Assembly (NCBI RefSeq): GCF_029227915.1
Contig: NC_079875.1
Location: forward strand, 41,499,201 to 41,563,200
Direction: 5' to 3'
DNA from: Hydractinia symbiolongicarpus
Taxonomy: Eukaryota > Cnidaria > Hydrozoa > Anthoathecata > Hydractiniidae
DNA length: 64,000 nt
The position numbers were made by a program, and so were the translations under genes. The notes under the pieces are model-generated. The model was not told the origin of the DNA. It did no database searches and saw only the letters and a list, made by a program, of their open reading frames with translations. This document shows positions 10,331 to 23,762 of the stretch, piece after piece (position 1 is the first letter of the stretch; the number at the start of each line of letters is the position of its first letter).

Positions 10331-12511
10331 TTAAAAAATCGTTCGGGAAATGAGTTTACTCCCTGGGTACTTTGTTTGTATACTTTTGACTATACGGGCC
10401 GAGTCCGGGGTTTACGGGAAATGGCGAGTTTTTGTTTGCCGGCGATTAAACTTCTTTTATTCAGCGTCTCATCAAAAATGAAAACATTTTTGAAAACTAC
10501 AAGTCTCAAGCGTTTTAGTGGTGAAAAGATAATTTAAAAAATCGTTTTGGAAATGAGTTTACTCACAGGGTACTTTCTTTGTATACATTCGACTATACGG
10601 GCCAAGCCCGGGATTTACGGGAAATCGCGGGTTTTCGTTTGCCGGCGATTAAACCTCTTTCATTAAGCGTCTCATCAAAAATGAAAACATTTTTGAAAAC
10701 TACGAGTCTCATGCGTTTTAGTGGTGAAAAAATAATTTAAAACATCGTTCGCGAAATGAGTTTACTCCCTGAGTACTTTCTTTGTATACTTGTGACTATA
10801 CGGGCCGAGTCCGGGATTTACGGGAAGTCGCGGGTTTTCGTTTGCCGGAGATTAAACTTCTTTTATTCAGCGTCTCATCAAAAATGAAAACATTTTTGAA
10901 AACTACAAGTCTCATGCGTTTTATTGGTTTACGGGAAATGGCGGGTTTTTGTTTGCCGGCGATTAAACTTCTTTTATTCAGCGTCTCATCAAAAATGAAA
11001 ACATTTTTGAAAACTACAAGTCTTATGCGTTTTAGTGGTGAAAAAATAATTTAAAAAATCGTTCTGGAAATGAGTTTACTCACAGGATACTTTCTTTGTA
11101 TACATTCGACTATACGGGCCAAGCCCGGGATTTACGGGAAATCGCTGGTTTTCTTTTGCCGGCGATTAAACCTCTTTCATTAAGCGACTCATCAAAATTG
11201 AAAACATTTCTGAAAACTACAAGTCTCATGCGTTTTAGTGGTGAAAAAATAATTTAAAAAATCGTTCGGGAAATGAGTTTTCTACCTGGGTACTTTCTTT
11301 GTATACTTTTGACTATACGGGCCGAGTCCGGGATTTACGGGAAATCGCAGGTTTTCGTTTGCCGGAGATTAAACTTCTTTTATTCAGCGTCTCATCAAAA
11401 ATGAAAACATTTTTGAATACTAAAAGTCTCATGCGTTTTAGTGGTGAAAAAATAATTTAAAAAATCGTTCGGGAAATGAGTTTACTCCCTGGGTACTTTA
11501 TTTGTATACTTTTGACCATACGGGCCGAGTCCGGGGTTTACGGGAAATGGCGGGTTTTCGTTTGCCGGCGATTAAACTTCTTTTATTCAGCGTCTCATCA
11601 AAAATGAAAACATTTTTGAAAACTACAAGTCTCATGCGTTTTAGTGGTGAAAAGATAATTTAAAAAATCGTTTTGGAAATGAGTTTACTCACAGGGTACT
11701 TTCTTTGTATACTTTTGACTACGCGGGCCGAGTCCGGGGTTTACGGGAAATGGCGGGTTTTCGTTTGCCGGCGATTAAACTTCTTTTATTCAGCAACTCA
11801 TCAAAAATGAAAACATTTTTGAAAACTACAAGTCTCAACCGTTTTAGTGGTGAAAAGATAATTTAAAAAATCGTTTTGGAAATGAGTTTACTCACAGGGT
11901 ACTTTCTTTGTATACATTCGACTATACGGGCCAAGCCCGGGATTTACTGGAAATCGCGGGTTTTCGTTTGCCGGCGATTAAACTTCTTTTATTCAGCGTC
12001 ACATCAAAAATGTAAACATTTTTGAAAACTACAAGTCTCAACCGTTTTATTGGTGAAAAAATAATTTAAAAAATCGTTCTGGAGATGAGTTTACTCACAG
12101 GGTACTTTCTTTTTATACATTCGACTATACGGGCCAAGCCCGGGATTTACGGGAAGTCGCGGGTTTTCGTTTGCCGGCGAATAAACTTCTTTTATTCAGC
12201 GTCTCATCAAAAATGAAAACATTTTTAAAAACTACAAGTTTCACGGGCTTTAGTGGTGAAATAATAATTTAAAAAATCGTTCGGGAAATGAGTTTACACC
12301 CTGGGTACTCTCTTTATATACTTTTGACTATACGGGCCTAGTCCGGGATTTAAGGGAAATCGCGGGTTTTCGTTTGCTGGCGATTAAAATTCTTTTATTC
12401 AGCGTCTCATCAAAAATGTAAACATTTTTGAAAACTACAAGTCTTATGCGTTTTAGTGGTGAAAAAATAATTTAAAAAATCGTTCTGGAGATGAGTTTAC
12501 TCACAGGGTAC
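10331..12511 (+). repeat. Mixed monomers without a clear higher-order period
   Basis: Normal-length class 1, class 2 and hybrid monomers follow one another, with many private substitutions (TTTTTATAC near 12111, TTATATAC near 12314, TTTTGACTACG near 11717). I find no repeat of the monomer order inside this stretch. It also contains the 314-bp fused monomer listed separately. It looks like older, unhomogenised satellite between HOR blocks. Confidence 0.7.
10737..11050 (+). repeat. Fused monomer pair, 314 bp, with an internal ~92-bp deletion
   Basis: The spacing between consecutive TTAAAA start motifs is 314 instead of 406. Near 10920 the tail GCGTTTTA runs into TTGGTTTACGGGAAATGG, so the linker, the monomer start and the first third of the next monomer are missing. 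The shared TTTA-like bases at the junction fit a short-homology deletion. The deletion is not a multiple of 203 and so is not ordinary in-register exchange. Confidence 0.85.
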
Positions 12512-13526
12512 TTTCTTTGTATACATTCGACTATACGGGCCAAGCCCGGGATTTACGGGAAATCGCGGGTTTTCGTTTGCCGGCGATTAAACTTCTTTTA
12601 TTCAGCGTCTCATCAAAAATGAAAACATTTTTGAAAACTACAAGTCTCATGCGTTGTAGTGGTGAAAAAATAATTTAAAAAATCGTTCGGTAAATGAGTT
12701 TACTCCCTGGGTACTTTCTTTGTATACTTTTGACTATACGGGCCGAGTCCGGGATTTACGGGAAGTCGCGGGTTTTCGTTTGCCGGCGATTAAACTTCTT
12801 TTATTCAGCGTCTCATCAAAAATGAAAACATTTTTAAAAACTACAAGTCTCAAGCGTTTTAGTGGTGAAAAGATAATTTAAAAAATCGTTTTGGAAATGA
12901 GTTTACACCCTGGGTACTTTCTTTGTATACTTTTGACTATACGGGCCGAGTCCGGGATTTACGGAAAGTCGCGGGTTTTCGTTTGCCGGCGATTAAACTT
13001 CTTTTATTCAGCGTCTCATCAAAAATGAAAACATTTTTAAAAACTACAAGTCTCAAGCGTTTTAGTGGTGAAAAGATAATTTAAAAAATCGTTTTGGAAA
13101 TGAGTTTACACCCTGGGTACTTTCTTTGTATACTTTTGACTATACGGGCCGAGTCCGGGATTTACGGGAAATCGCAGGTTTTGGTTTGCCGGCGATTAAA
13201 CTTCTTTTATTCAGCGTCTCATCAAAATTGAAAACATTTTTGAAAACTGCAAGTCTCATGCGTTTTAGTGGTGAAAAAATAATTTAAAAAATCGTTCGGG
13301 AAATGAGCTAACTCCCTGGGTACTTTCTTTGTATACTTTTGACTATGCGGGCCGAGTCCGGGGTTTACGGGAAATGGCGGGTTTTCGCTGGCCGGCGATT
13401 AAACTTCTTTTATTCAGCGTCTCATCAAAAATGAAATCATTTTTGAAAACTACAAGTCTCAAGCGTTTTAGTGGTGAAAAGATAATTTCAAAAATCGTTT
13501 TGGAAATGAGTTTACTCACACGGTAC
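12512..13526 (+). repeat. 5-monomer repeat, copy 1 (1015 bp)
   Basis: This matches the following 1015 bp at a constant offset. Marks in order are GCGTTGTAGTGG, TTCGGTAAATGAG, two successive TTTTGGAAATGAGTTTACACC monomers, TTTTGGTTTGCC, and GAGCTAACTCC with TTTTCGCTGGCC. The left boundary is approximate: upstream, copy 1 reads CACAGGGTAC where copy 2 reads CACACGGTAC. Confidence 0.85.
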
Positions 13527-14595
13527 TTTCTTTGTATACATTCGACTATACGGGCCAAGCCCGGGATTTACGGGAAATCGCGGGTTTTCGTTTGCCGGCG
13601 ATTAAACTTCTTTTATTCAGCGTCTCATCAAAAATGAAAACATTTTTGAAAACTACAAGTCTCATGCGTTGTAGTGGTGAAAAAATAATTTAAAAAATCG
13701 TTCGGTAAATGAGTTTACTCCCTGGGTACTTTCTTTGTATACTTTTGACTATACGGGCCGAGTCCGGGATTTACGGGAAGTCGCGGGTTTTCGTTTGCCG
13801 GCGATTAAACTTCTTTTATTCAGCGTCTCATCAAAAATGAAAACATTTTTAAAAACTACAAGTCTCAAGCGTTTTAGTGGTGAAAAGATAATTTAAAAAA
13901 TCGTTTTGGAAATGAGTTTACACCCTGGGTACTTTCTTTGTATACTTTTGACTATACGGGCCGAGTCCGGGATTTACGGAAAGTCGCGGGTTTTCGTTTG
14001 CCGGCGATTAAACTTCTTTTATTCAGCGTCTCATCAAAAATGAAAACATTTTTAAAAACTACAAGTCTCAAGCGTTTTAGTGGTGAAAAGATAATTTAAA
14101 AAATCGTTTTGGAAATGAGTTTACACCCTGGGTACTTTCTTTGTATACTTTTGACTATACGGGCCGAGTCCGGGATTTACGGGAAATCGCAGGTTTTGGT
14201 TTGCCGGCGATTAAACTTCTTTTATTCAGCGTCTCATCAAAATTGAAAACATTTTTGAAAACTGCAAGTCTCATGCGTTTTAGTGGTGAAAAAATAATTT
14301 AAAAAATCGTTCGGGAAATGAGCTAACTCCCTGGGTACTTTCTTTGTATACTTTTGACTATGCGGGCCGAGTCCGGGGTTTACGGGAAATGGCGGGTTTT
14401 CGCTGGCCGGCGATTAAACTTCTTTTATTCAGCGTCTCATCAAAAATGAAATCATTTTTGAAAACTACAAGTCTCAAGCGTTTTAGTGGTGAAAAGATAA
14501 TTTCAAAAATCGTTTTGGAAATGAGTTTACTCACACGGTACTTTCTTTGTATACATTCGACTATACGGGCCAAGCCCGGGATTTACGGGAAATCG
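13527..14595 (+). repeat. 5-monomer repeat, copy 2 (1015 bp plus a short overrun)
   Basis: This is the second copy of the preceding 5-mer, with TTCGGTAAATGAG at 13701 and TTTTCGCTGGCC near 14398. Identity is very high. It stops matching near 14596, where one G is missing (AATCGCGGTTTTCG), a mark shared by other monomers at about 15606, 17837, 19662, 22491 and 26943. Confidence 0.85.
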
Positions 14596-17543
14596 CGGTT
14601 TTCGTTTGCCGGTGATTAAACTTCTTTTATTTAGCGTCTCATCAAAAATGTAAACATTTTTGAAAACTACAAGTCTCATGCGTTTTAGTGGTGAAAAAAT
14701 AATTTAAAAATCGTTCGGGAAATGAGTTTACTCCCTGGGTACTTTCTTTGTATACTTTTGACTATACGGGCCGAGTCCGGGATTTACGGGAAATCGCAGG
14801 TTTTCGTTTGCCGGCGATTAAACTTCTTTTATTCAGCGTCTCATCAAAAATGAAAACATTTTTGAAAACTACTAGTCTCATGCGTTTTAGTGGTGAAAAA
14901 ATAATTTGAAAAATCGTTCTGGAGATGAGTTTACTCACAGGGTACTTTCTTTGTATACATTCGACTATACGGGCCAAGCCCGGGATTTACGGGAAATCGC
15001 GGGTTTTCGTTTGCCGGCGATTAAACTTCTTTTATTCAGCGTCTTATCAAAAATAAAAACATTTTTGAAAACTACAAGTCTCATGCGTTTTAGTGGTGAA
15101 AAAATGATTTAAAAAATCGTTCGGGAAATGAGTTTACTCCCTGGGCACTTTCTTTGTATACTTTTGACTATACCGGCCGAGTCCAGGATTTACGGGAAGT
15201 CGCGGGTTTTTGTTTGCCGGCGATTAAACTTCTTTTATTCAGCGTCTCATCAAAAATGTAAACATTTTTGAAAACTACAAGTCTCATGCGTTTTAGTGGT
15301 GAAAAAATAATTTAAAAAATCGTTCGGGAAATGAGCTAACTCCCTGGGTACTTTCTTTGTATACTTTTGACTATGCGGGCCGAGTCCGGGGTTTACGGGA
15401 AATGGCGGGTTTTCGTTTGCCGGCGATTAAACTTCTTTTATTCAGCGTCTCATCAAAAATGAAAACAAGTTTGAAGACTACAAGGCTCATGCGTTTTAGT
15501 GGTGAAAAAATAATTTAAAAGATCGTTTTGGAAATGAGTTTACTCACAGGGTACTTTCCTTGTATACATTCGACTATACAGGTCAAGCCCGGGATTTACG
15601 GGAAATCGCGGTTTTCGTTTGCCGGTGATTAAACTTCTTTTATTTAGCGTCTCATCAAAAATGTAAACATTTTTGAAAACTACAAGTCTTATGCGTTTTA
15701 GTGGTGAAAAAATAATTTAAAAAATCGTTCTGGAGATGAGTTTACTCACAGGGTACTTTCTTTGTATACATTTGACTATACGGGCCAAGCCCGGGATTTA
15801 CGGGAAATCGCGGGTTTTCGTTTGCCGGCGATTAAACCTCTTTCATTAAGCGTCTCATCAAAAATGAAAACATTTTTGAAAACTACAAGTCTCATGCGTT
15901 TTAGTGGTGAAAAAATAATTTAAAACATCGTTCGCGAAATGAGTTTACTCCCTGAGTACTTTCTTTGTATACTTTTGACTACACGGGCCGAGTCCGGGAT
16001 TTACGGGAAGTCGAGGGTTTTCGTTTGCCGGCGATTAAACTTCTTTTATTCAGCGTCTCATCAAAAATGAAAACAGTTTTGAAAACTACAAGTCTCATGC
16101 GTTTTAGTGGTGAAAAAATAATTTAAAAATCGTTCGGGAAATGAGTTTACTCCCTGGGTACTTTCTTTGTATACTTTTGACTATACGGGCCGAGTCCGGG
16201 ATTTACGGGAAATCGCAGGTTTTCGTTTGCCGGCGATTAAACTTCTTTTATTCAGCGTCTCATCAAAAATGAAAACATTTTTGAAAACTACTAGTCTCAT
16301 GCGTTTTAGTGGTGAAAAAATAATTTAAAAAATCGTTCTGGAGATGAGTTTACTCACAGGGTACTTCCTTTGTATACATTCGACTATACGGGCCAAGTCC
16401 GGGATTTACGGGAAATCGCTGGTTTTCGTTTGCCGGCGATTAAACTTCTTTTGTTCAGCGTCTTATCAAAAATAAAAACATTTTTGAAAACTACAAGTCT
16501 CATGCGTTTTAGTGGTGAAAAAAAAAATTTAAAAAATCGTTCGGGAAATGAGTTTACTCCCTGGGCACTTTCTTTGTATACTTTTGACTATACCGGCCGA
16601 GTCCAGGATTTACGGGAAGTCGCGGGTTTTCGTTTGCCGGCGATTAAACTTCTTTTATTCAGCGTCTCATCAAAAATAAAAATATTTTTAAAAACTACAA
16701 GTCTAATGGGCTTTAGTGGTGAAATAATAATTTAAAAAATCGTTCGGGAAATGAGTTTACACCCTGGGTACTTTCTTTGTATACTTTTGACTATACGGGC
16801 CAAGCCCGGGATTTACGGGAAATCGCGGGTTTCCGTTGGCCGGCGATTATACTTCTTTTATTCAGCGTCTCATCAAAAATGTAAACATTTTTGAAAACTA
16901 CAAGTCTCATGCGTTTTAGTGGTGAAAAAATAATTTAAAAAATCGTTCGGGAAATGAGTTTACTCCCCGGGTACTTTCTTTGTATACTTTTGACTATACG
17001 GGCCGAGTCCGGGATTTACGGGAAGTCGCGGGTTTTCGTTTGCCGGCGATTAAACTTCTTTTTTTCAGCGTCTCATCAAAATTGAAAACATTTTTGAAAA
17101 CTGCAAGTCTCATGCGTTTTAGTGGTGAAAAAATAATTTAAAAAATCGTTTTGGAAATGAGTTTACTTAAAGGGTACTTTCTTTGTATACATTCGACTAT
17201 ACGGGCCAAGCCCGGGATTTACAGGAAATCGCGGGTTTTCGTTTGCCGGCGATTAAACTTCTTTTATTCAGCGTCTCATCAAAAATGTAAACATTTTTGA
17301 AAACTACAAGACTTATGCGCTTTAGTGGTGAAAAAATAATTTAAAAAATCGTTCGGGAAATGAGCTAACTCCTTGGGTACTTTCTTTGTATACTTTTGAC
17401 TATGCAGGCCGAGTCCGGGGTTTACGGGAAATGGCGGGTTTTCGTTTGCCGGCGATTAAACTTCTTTTATTCAGCGTCTCATCAAAAATAAAAACATTTT
17501 TAAAAACTACAAGTCTCATGGGCTTTAGTGGTGAAATAATAAT
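14596..17543 (+). repeat. Mixed monomers with an eroded 7-monomer period
   Basis: Two partial repeats at a spacing of 1419 bp are visible: 14703-15230 resembles 16122-16650, sharing the five-A start, ACTACTAGTCTC, CTGGAGATGAG and then CCTGGGCACTTTC with ATACCGGCC. Monomers near 15717-16530 carry HOR-A marks in HOR-A order (CCTCTTTCATT, ACATCGTTCGCG, TCGAGGG, five-A start). This looks like a diverged relative of HOR-A that has not been homogenised recently. Confidence 0.72.
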
Positions 17544-19368
17544 TTAAAAAATCGTTTGGGAAATGAGTTTACACCCTGGGTACTTTCCTTGTATACTTTT
17601 GACTATACGGGCCAAGCCCGGGATTTACTGGAAATCGCGGGTTTTCGTTTGCCGGCGATTAAACCCCTTTCATTAAGCGTCTCATCAAAAATGAAAACAT
17701 TTTTGAAAACTACAAGTCTCATGCGTTTTAGTGGTGAAAAAATAATTTAAAAATCGTTCGAGAAATGAGTTTACTCACAGGGTACTTTCTTTGTATACAT
17801 TCGACTATACGGGCCAAGCCCGGGATTTACGGGAAATCGCGGTTTTCGTTTGCCGGTGATTAAACTTCTTTTATTTAGCGTCTCATCAAAAATGTAAACA
17901 TTTTTGAAAACTAACAGTCTTATGCGTTTTAGTGGTGAAAAAATAATTTAAAAAATCGTTCTGGAGATGAGTTTACTCACAGGGTACTTTCTTTGTATAC
18001 ATTCGACTATACGGGCCAAGCCCGGGATTTACGGGAAATCGCGGGTTTTCGTTTGCCGGCGATTAAACCTCTTTCATTAAGCGTCTCATCAAAAATGAAA
18101 ACATTTTTGAAAACTACAAGTCTCATGCGTTTTAGTGGTGAAAAAATAATTTAAAACATCGTTCGGGAAATGAGTTTACTTCCTGAGTACTTTCTTTGTA
18201 TACTTTTGACTATACGGGCCGAGTCCGAGATTTACGGGAAGTCGAGGGTTTTCGTTTGCCGGCGATTAAACTTCTTTTATTCAGCGTCTCATCAAAAATG
18301 AAAACATTTTTGAAAACTACAAGTCTCATGCGTTTTAGTGGTGAAAAAATAATTTAAAAAATCGTTCTGGAGATGAGTTTACTCACAGGGTACTTTCTTT
18401 GTATACATTCGACTATACGGGCCAAGCCCGGGATTTACGGGAAATCGCGGGTTTTCGTTTGCCGGCGATTAAACTTCTTTTATTCAGCGTCTTATCAAAA
18501 ATAAAAACATTTTTGAAAACTACAAGTCTCATGCGCTTTAGTGGTGAAATAATAATTTAAAAAATCGTTCGGGAAATGAGTTTACACCCTGGGTACTTTC
18601 TTTGTATACTTTTGACTATACGGGCCAAGCCCGGGATTTACGGGAAATCGCGGATTTTCGTTTGCCGGCGATTAAACTTCTTTTATTCAGCGTCTCATCA
18701 AAAATGTAAACATTTTTGAAAACTACAAGTCTCATGCGTTTTAGTGGTGAAAAAATAATTTAAAAAATCGTTCGGGAAATGAGCTAACTCCCTGGGTACT
18801 TTCTTTGTATACTTTTGACTATGCCGGCTGAGTCCGGGGTTTACGGGAAATGGCGGGTTTTCGTTTGCCGGCGATTAAACTTCTTTTATTCAGCGTCTCA
18901 TCAAAAATGAAAACAAGTTTGAAGACTACAAGTCTCATGCGTTTTAGTGGTGAAAAGATAATTTAAAAAATCGTTTTGGAAATGAGTTTACTCACAGTGT
19001 ACTTTCTTTGTATACATTCGACTATACGGGCCAAGCCTGGGATTTAAGGGAAATCGCGGGTTTTCGTTTGCCGGCGATTAAACTTCTTTTATTCAGCGTC
19101 TCATCAAAAATGTAAACATTTTTGAAAACTACAAGTCTTATGCGTTTTAGTGGTGAAAAAATAATTTAAAAAATCGTTCTGGAGATGAGTTTACTCACAG
19201 GGTACTTTCTTTGTTTACATTCGACTATACGGGCCAAGCCCGGGATTTACGGGAAATCGCAGGTTTTCGTTTGCCGGCGATTAAACTTCTTTTATTCAGC
19301 GTATCATCAAAAATAAAAATATTTGTGAAAACTACAAGTCTCATGCGTTTTAGTGGTGAAAAAATAAT
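17544..19368 (+). repeat. 9-monomer HOR, copy 1 (1825 bp)
   Basis: Nine monomers begin with TACTTTCCTTGTATAC and TACTGG with ACCCCTTTC. They include the AATCGCGGTTTTCG monomer with CTAACAGTC, an m5-like and m6-like pair, and block-B-like monomers (GAGCTAACTCC, AACAAGTTTGAAG, CACAGTGTAC, ATATTTGTG). The next copy follows at exactly 1825 bp. Private changes include TTTGTTTACATT near 19211 and GCCGGCTGAG near 18822. Confidence 0.9.
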
Positions 19369-21193
19369 TTAAAAAATCGTTCGGGAAATGAGTTTACTCC
19401 CCGGGTACTTTCCTTGTATACTTTTGACTATACGGGCCAAGCCCGGGATTTACTGGAAATCGCGGGTTTTCGTTTGCCGGCGATTAAACCCCTTTCATTA
19501 AGCGTCTCATCAAAAATGAAAACATTTTTGAAAACTACAAGTCTCATGCGTTTTAGTGGTGAAAAAATAATTTAAAAATCGTTCGAGAAATGAGTTTACT
19601 CACAGGGTACTTTCTTTGTATACATTCGACTATACGGGCCAAGCCCGGGATTTACGGGAAATCGCGGTTTTCGTTTGCCGGTGATTAAACTTCTTTTATT
19701 TAGCGTCTCATCAAAAATGTAAACATTTTTGAAAACTAACAGTCTTATGCGTTTTAGTGGTGAAAAAATAATTTAAAAAATCGTTCTGGAGATGAGTTTA
19801 CTCACAGGGTACTTTCTTTGTATACATTCGACTATACGGGCCAAGCCCGGGATTTACGGGAAATCGCGGGTTTTCGTTTGCCGGCGATTAAACCTCTTTC
19901 ATTAAGCGTCTCATCAAAAATGAAAACATTTTTGAAAACTACAAGTCTCATGCGTTTTAGTGGTGAAAAAATAATTTAAAACATCGTTCGGGAAATGAGT
20001 TTACTTCCTGAGTACTTTCTTTGTATACTTTTGACTATACGGGCCGAGTCCGAGCTTTACGGGAAGTCGAGGGTTTTCGTTTGCCGGCGATTAAACTTCT
20101 TTTATTCAGCGTCTCATCAAAAATGAAAACATTTTTGAAAACTACAAGTCTCATGCGTTTTAGTGGTGAAAAAATAATTTAAAAAATCGTTCTGGAGATG
20201 AGTTTACTCACAGGGTACTTTCTTTGTATACATTCGACTATACGGGCCAAGCCCGGGATTTACGGGAAATCGCGGGTTTTCGTTTGCCGGCGATTAAACT
20301 TCTTTTATTCAGCGTCTTATCAAAAATAAAAACATTTTTGAAAACTACAAGTCTCATGCGTTTTAGTGGTGAAATAATAATTTAAAAAATCGTTCGGGAA
20401 ATGAGTTTACACCCTGGGTACTTTCTTTGTATACTTTTGACTATACGGGCCAAGCCCGGGATTTACGGGAAATCGCGGATTTTCGTTTGCCGGCGATTAA
20501 ACTTCTTTTATTCAGCGTCTCATCAAAAATGTAAACATTTTTGAAAACTACAAGTCTCATGCGTTTTAGTGGTGAAAAAATAATTTAAAAAATCGTTCGG
20601 GAAATGAGCTAACTCCCTGGGTACTTTCTTTGTATACTTTTGACTATGCCGGCCGAGTCCGGGGTTTACGGGAAATGGCGGGTTTTCGTTTGCCGGCGAT
20701 TAAACTTCTTTTATTCAGCGTCTCATCAAAAATGAAAACAAGTTTGAAGACTACAAGTCTCATGCGTTTTAGTGGTGAAAAGATAAATTAAAAAATCGTT
20801 TTGGAAATGAGTTTACTCACAGTGTACTTTCTTTGTATACATTCGACTATACGGGCCAAGCCTGGGATTTAAGGGAAATCGCGGGTTTTCGTTTGCCGGC
20901 GATTAAACTTCTTTTATTCAGCGTCTCATCAAAAATGTAAACATTTTTGAAAACTACAAGTCTTATGCGTTTTAGTGGTGAAAAAATAATTTAAAAAATC
21001 GTTCTGGAGATGAGTTTACTCACAGGGTACTTTCTTTGTATACATTCGACTATACGGGCCAAGCCCGGGATTTACGGGAAATCGCAGGTTTTCGTTTGCC
21101 GGCGATTAAACTTCTTTTATTCAGCGTATCATCAAAAATAAAAATATTTGTGAAAACTACAAGTCTCATGCGTTTTAGTGGTGAAAAAATAAT
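19369..21193 (+). repeat. 9-monomer HOR, copy 2 (1825 bp)
   Basis: This has the same nine monomers in the same order as 17544-19368. Differences seen include CGAGCTTTACGGG (copy 1 CGAGATTTACGGG), AGATAAATTAAAA (copy 1 AGATAATTTAAAA) and GCCGGCCGAG. Its last three monomers (from 20585) also belong to the 4451-bp-spaced duplication. Confidence 0.9.
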
Positions 21194-23762
21194 TTAAAAA
21201 ATCGTTCGGGAAATGAGTTTACTCCCCGGGTACTTTCTTTGTATACTTTTGACTATACGGGCCGAGTCCGGGATTTACGGGAAGTCGCGGGTTTTCGTTT
21301 GCCGGCGATTAAACTTCTTTTATTCAGCGTCTCATCAAAATTGAAAACATTTTTGAAAACTGCAAGTCTCATGCGTTTTAGTGGTGAAAAAATCGTTCGG
21401 GAAATGAGCTAACTCCTTGGGTACTTTTTTTGTATACTTTTGACTATGCAGGCCGAGTCCGGGGTTTACGGGAAATGGCGGGTTTTCGTTTGCCGGCGAT
21501 TAAACTTCTTTTATTCAGCGTCTCATCAAAAATGAAAACATTTTTGAAAACTACAAGTCTCAAGCGTTTTAGTGGTGAAAAGATAATTTAAAAAATCGTT
21601 TTGGAAATGAGTTTACTCAAAGGGTACTTTCTTTGTATACATTCGACTATACGGGCCAAGCCCGGGATTTACGGGAAATCGCGGGTTTTCGTTTGCCGGC
21701 GATTAAACTTCTTTTATTCAGCGTCTCATCAAAAATGTAAACATTTTTGAAAACTACAAGACTTATCGTTTTAGTGGTGAAAAAATAATTTAAAAAATCG
21801 TTCGGGAAATGAGCTAACTCCTTGGGTACTTTCTTGGTATACTTTTGACTATGCAGGCCGAGTCCGGGGTTTACGGGAAATGGCGTGTTTTCGTTTGCCG
21901 GCGATTAAACTTCTTTTATTCAGCGTCTCATCAAAAATAAAAACATTTTTAAAAACTACAAGTCTCATGGGCTTTAGTGGTGAAATAATAATTTAAAAAA
22001 TCGTTTGGGAAATGAGTTTACACCCTGGGTACTTTCTTTGTATACTTTTGACTATACGGGTCAAGCCCGGGATTTACGGGAAATCGCGGGTTTTCGTTTG
22101 CCGGCGATTAAACTTCTTTTATTCAGCGTCTCATCAAAAATGTAAACATTTTTGAAAACTACAAGTCTCATGCGTTTTAGTGGTGAAAAAATAATTTAAA
22201 AAATCGTTCGGGAAATGAGCTAACTCCCTGGGTACTTTCTTTGTATACTTTTGACTATGCAGGCTGAGTCCGGGGTTTACGGGAAATGGCGGGTTTTCGT
22301 TTGCCGGCGATTAAACTTCTTTTATTCAGCGTCTCATCAAAAATGAAATCATTTTTGAAAACTACAAGTCTCAAGCGTTTTAGTGGTGAAAAGATAATTT
22401 AAAAAATCGTTTTGGAAATGAGTTTACTCACAGGGTACTTTCTTTGTATACATTTGACTATACGGGCCAAGCCCGGGATTTACGGGAAATCGCGGTTTTC
22501 GTTTGCCGGTGATTAAACTTCTTTTATTTAGCGTCTCATCAAAAATGTAAACATTTTTGAAAACTACAAGTCTTATGCGTTTTAGTGGTGAAAAAATAAT
22601 TTAAAAAATCGTTTTGGAGATGAGTTTACTCACAGGGTACTTTCTTTGTATACATTCGACTATACGGGCCAAGCCCGGGATTTACGGGAAATCGCGGGTT
22701 TTCGTTTGCCGGCGATTAAACCTCTTTCATTAAGCGTCTCATCAAAAATGAAAACATTTTTGAAAACTACAAGTCTCATGCGTTTTAGTGGTGAAAAAAT
22801 AATTTAAAACATCGTTCGCGAAATGAGTGTACTCCCTGAGTACTTTCTTTGTATACTTTTGACTATACGGGCCAAGTCCGGGATTTACGGGAAGTCGAGG
22901 GTTTTCGTTTGCCGGCGATTAAACTTCTTTTATTCAGCGTCTCATCAAAAATGAAAACATTTTTGAAAACTACAAGTCTCATGCGTTTTAGTGGTGAAAA
23001 AATAATTTAAAAATCGTTCGGGAAATGAGTTTACTCCCTGGGTACTTTCTTTGTATACTTTTGACTATACGGGCCGAGTCTGGGATTTACGGGAAATCGC
23101 AGGTTTTCGTTTGCCGGCGATTAAACTTCTTTTATTCAGCGTCTCATCAAAAATGAAAACATTTTTGAAAAATACAAGTCTCATGCGTTTTAGTGGTGAA
23201 AAAATAATTTAAAAAGTCGTTCCGGAGATGAGTTTACTCACAGGGTACTTTCTTTGTATACATTCGACTATACGGGCCAAGCCCGGGATTTACGGGAAAT
23301 CGCGGGTTTTCGTTTGCCGGCGATTAAACTTCTTTTATTCAGCGTATCATCAAAAATAAAAATATTTTTAAAAACTACAAGTCTCAAGCGTTTTAGTGGT
23401 GAAAAGATAATTTAAAAAATCGTTCTGGAGATGAGTTTACTCACAGGGTACTTTCTTTGTATACATTCGACTATACGGGCCAAGCCCGGGATTTACGGGA
23501 AATCGCGGGTTTTCGTTTGCCGGCGATTAAACCTCTTTCATTAAGCGTCTCATCAAAAATGAAAACATTTTTGAAAACTACAAGTCTCATGCGTTTTAGT
23601 GGTGAAAAAATAATTTAAAACATCGTTCGCGAAATGAGTTTACTCCCTGAGTACTTCCTTTGTATACTTTTGACTATACGGGCCGAGTCCGGGATTTACG
23701 GGAAGTCGAGGGTTTTCGTTTGCCGGCGATTAAACTTCTTTTATTCAGCGTCTCATCAAAAA
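20585..23762 (+). repeat. Large segmental duplication, copy 1 (~3.18 kb)
   Basis: This matches 25036-28213 at a constant offset of 4451 bp, checked at CACAGTGTAC (20820/25271), the TACTTTTTTTG monomer (21422/25873) and GAGTGTACTCC (22826/27277). It holds block-B-like monomers, the 12-base linker deletion before 21393, a monomer reading GACTTATCG, then HOR-A-like m5, m6, m7, m4, m5 and m6. It ends abruptly in m6, where the A/T element switches to the m2 form at about 23763. Confidence 0.88.

Noticed and set aside
10782-11054. A 90-codon frame with an internally repeated protein sequence
   Set aside because: It exists only because the 92-bp deletion near 10920 fuses two monomers in frame.
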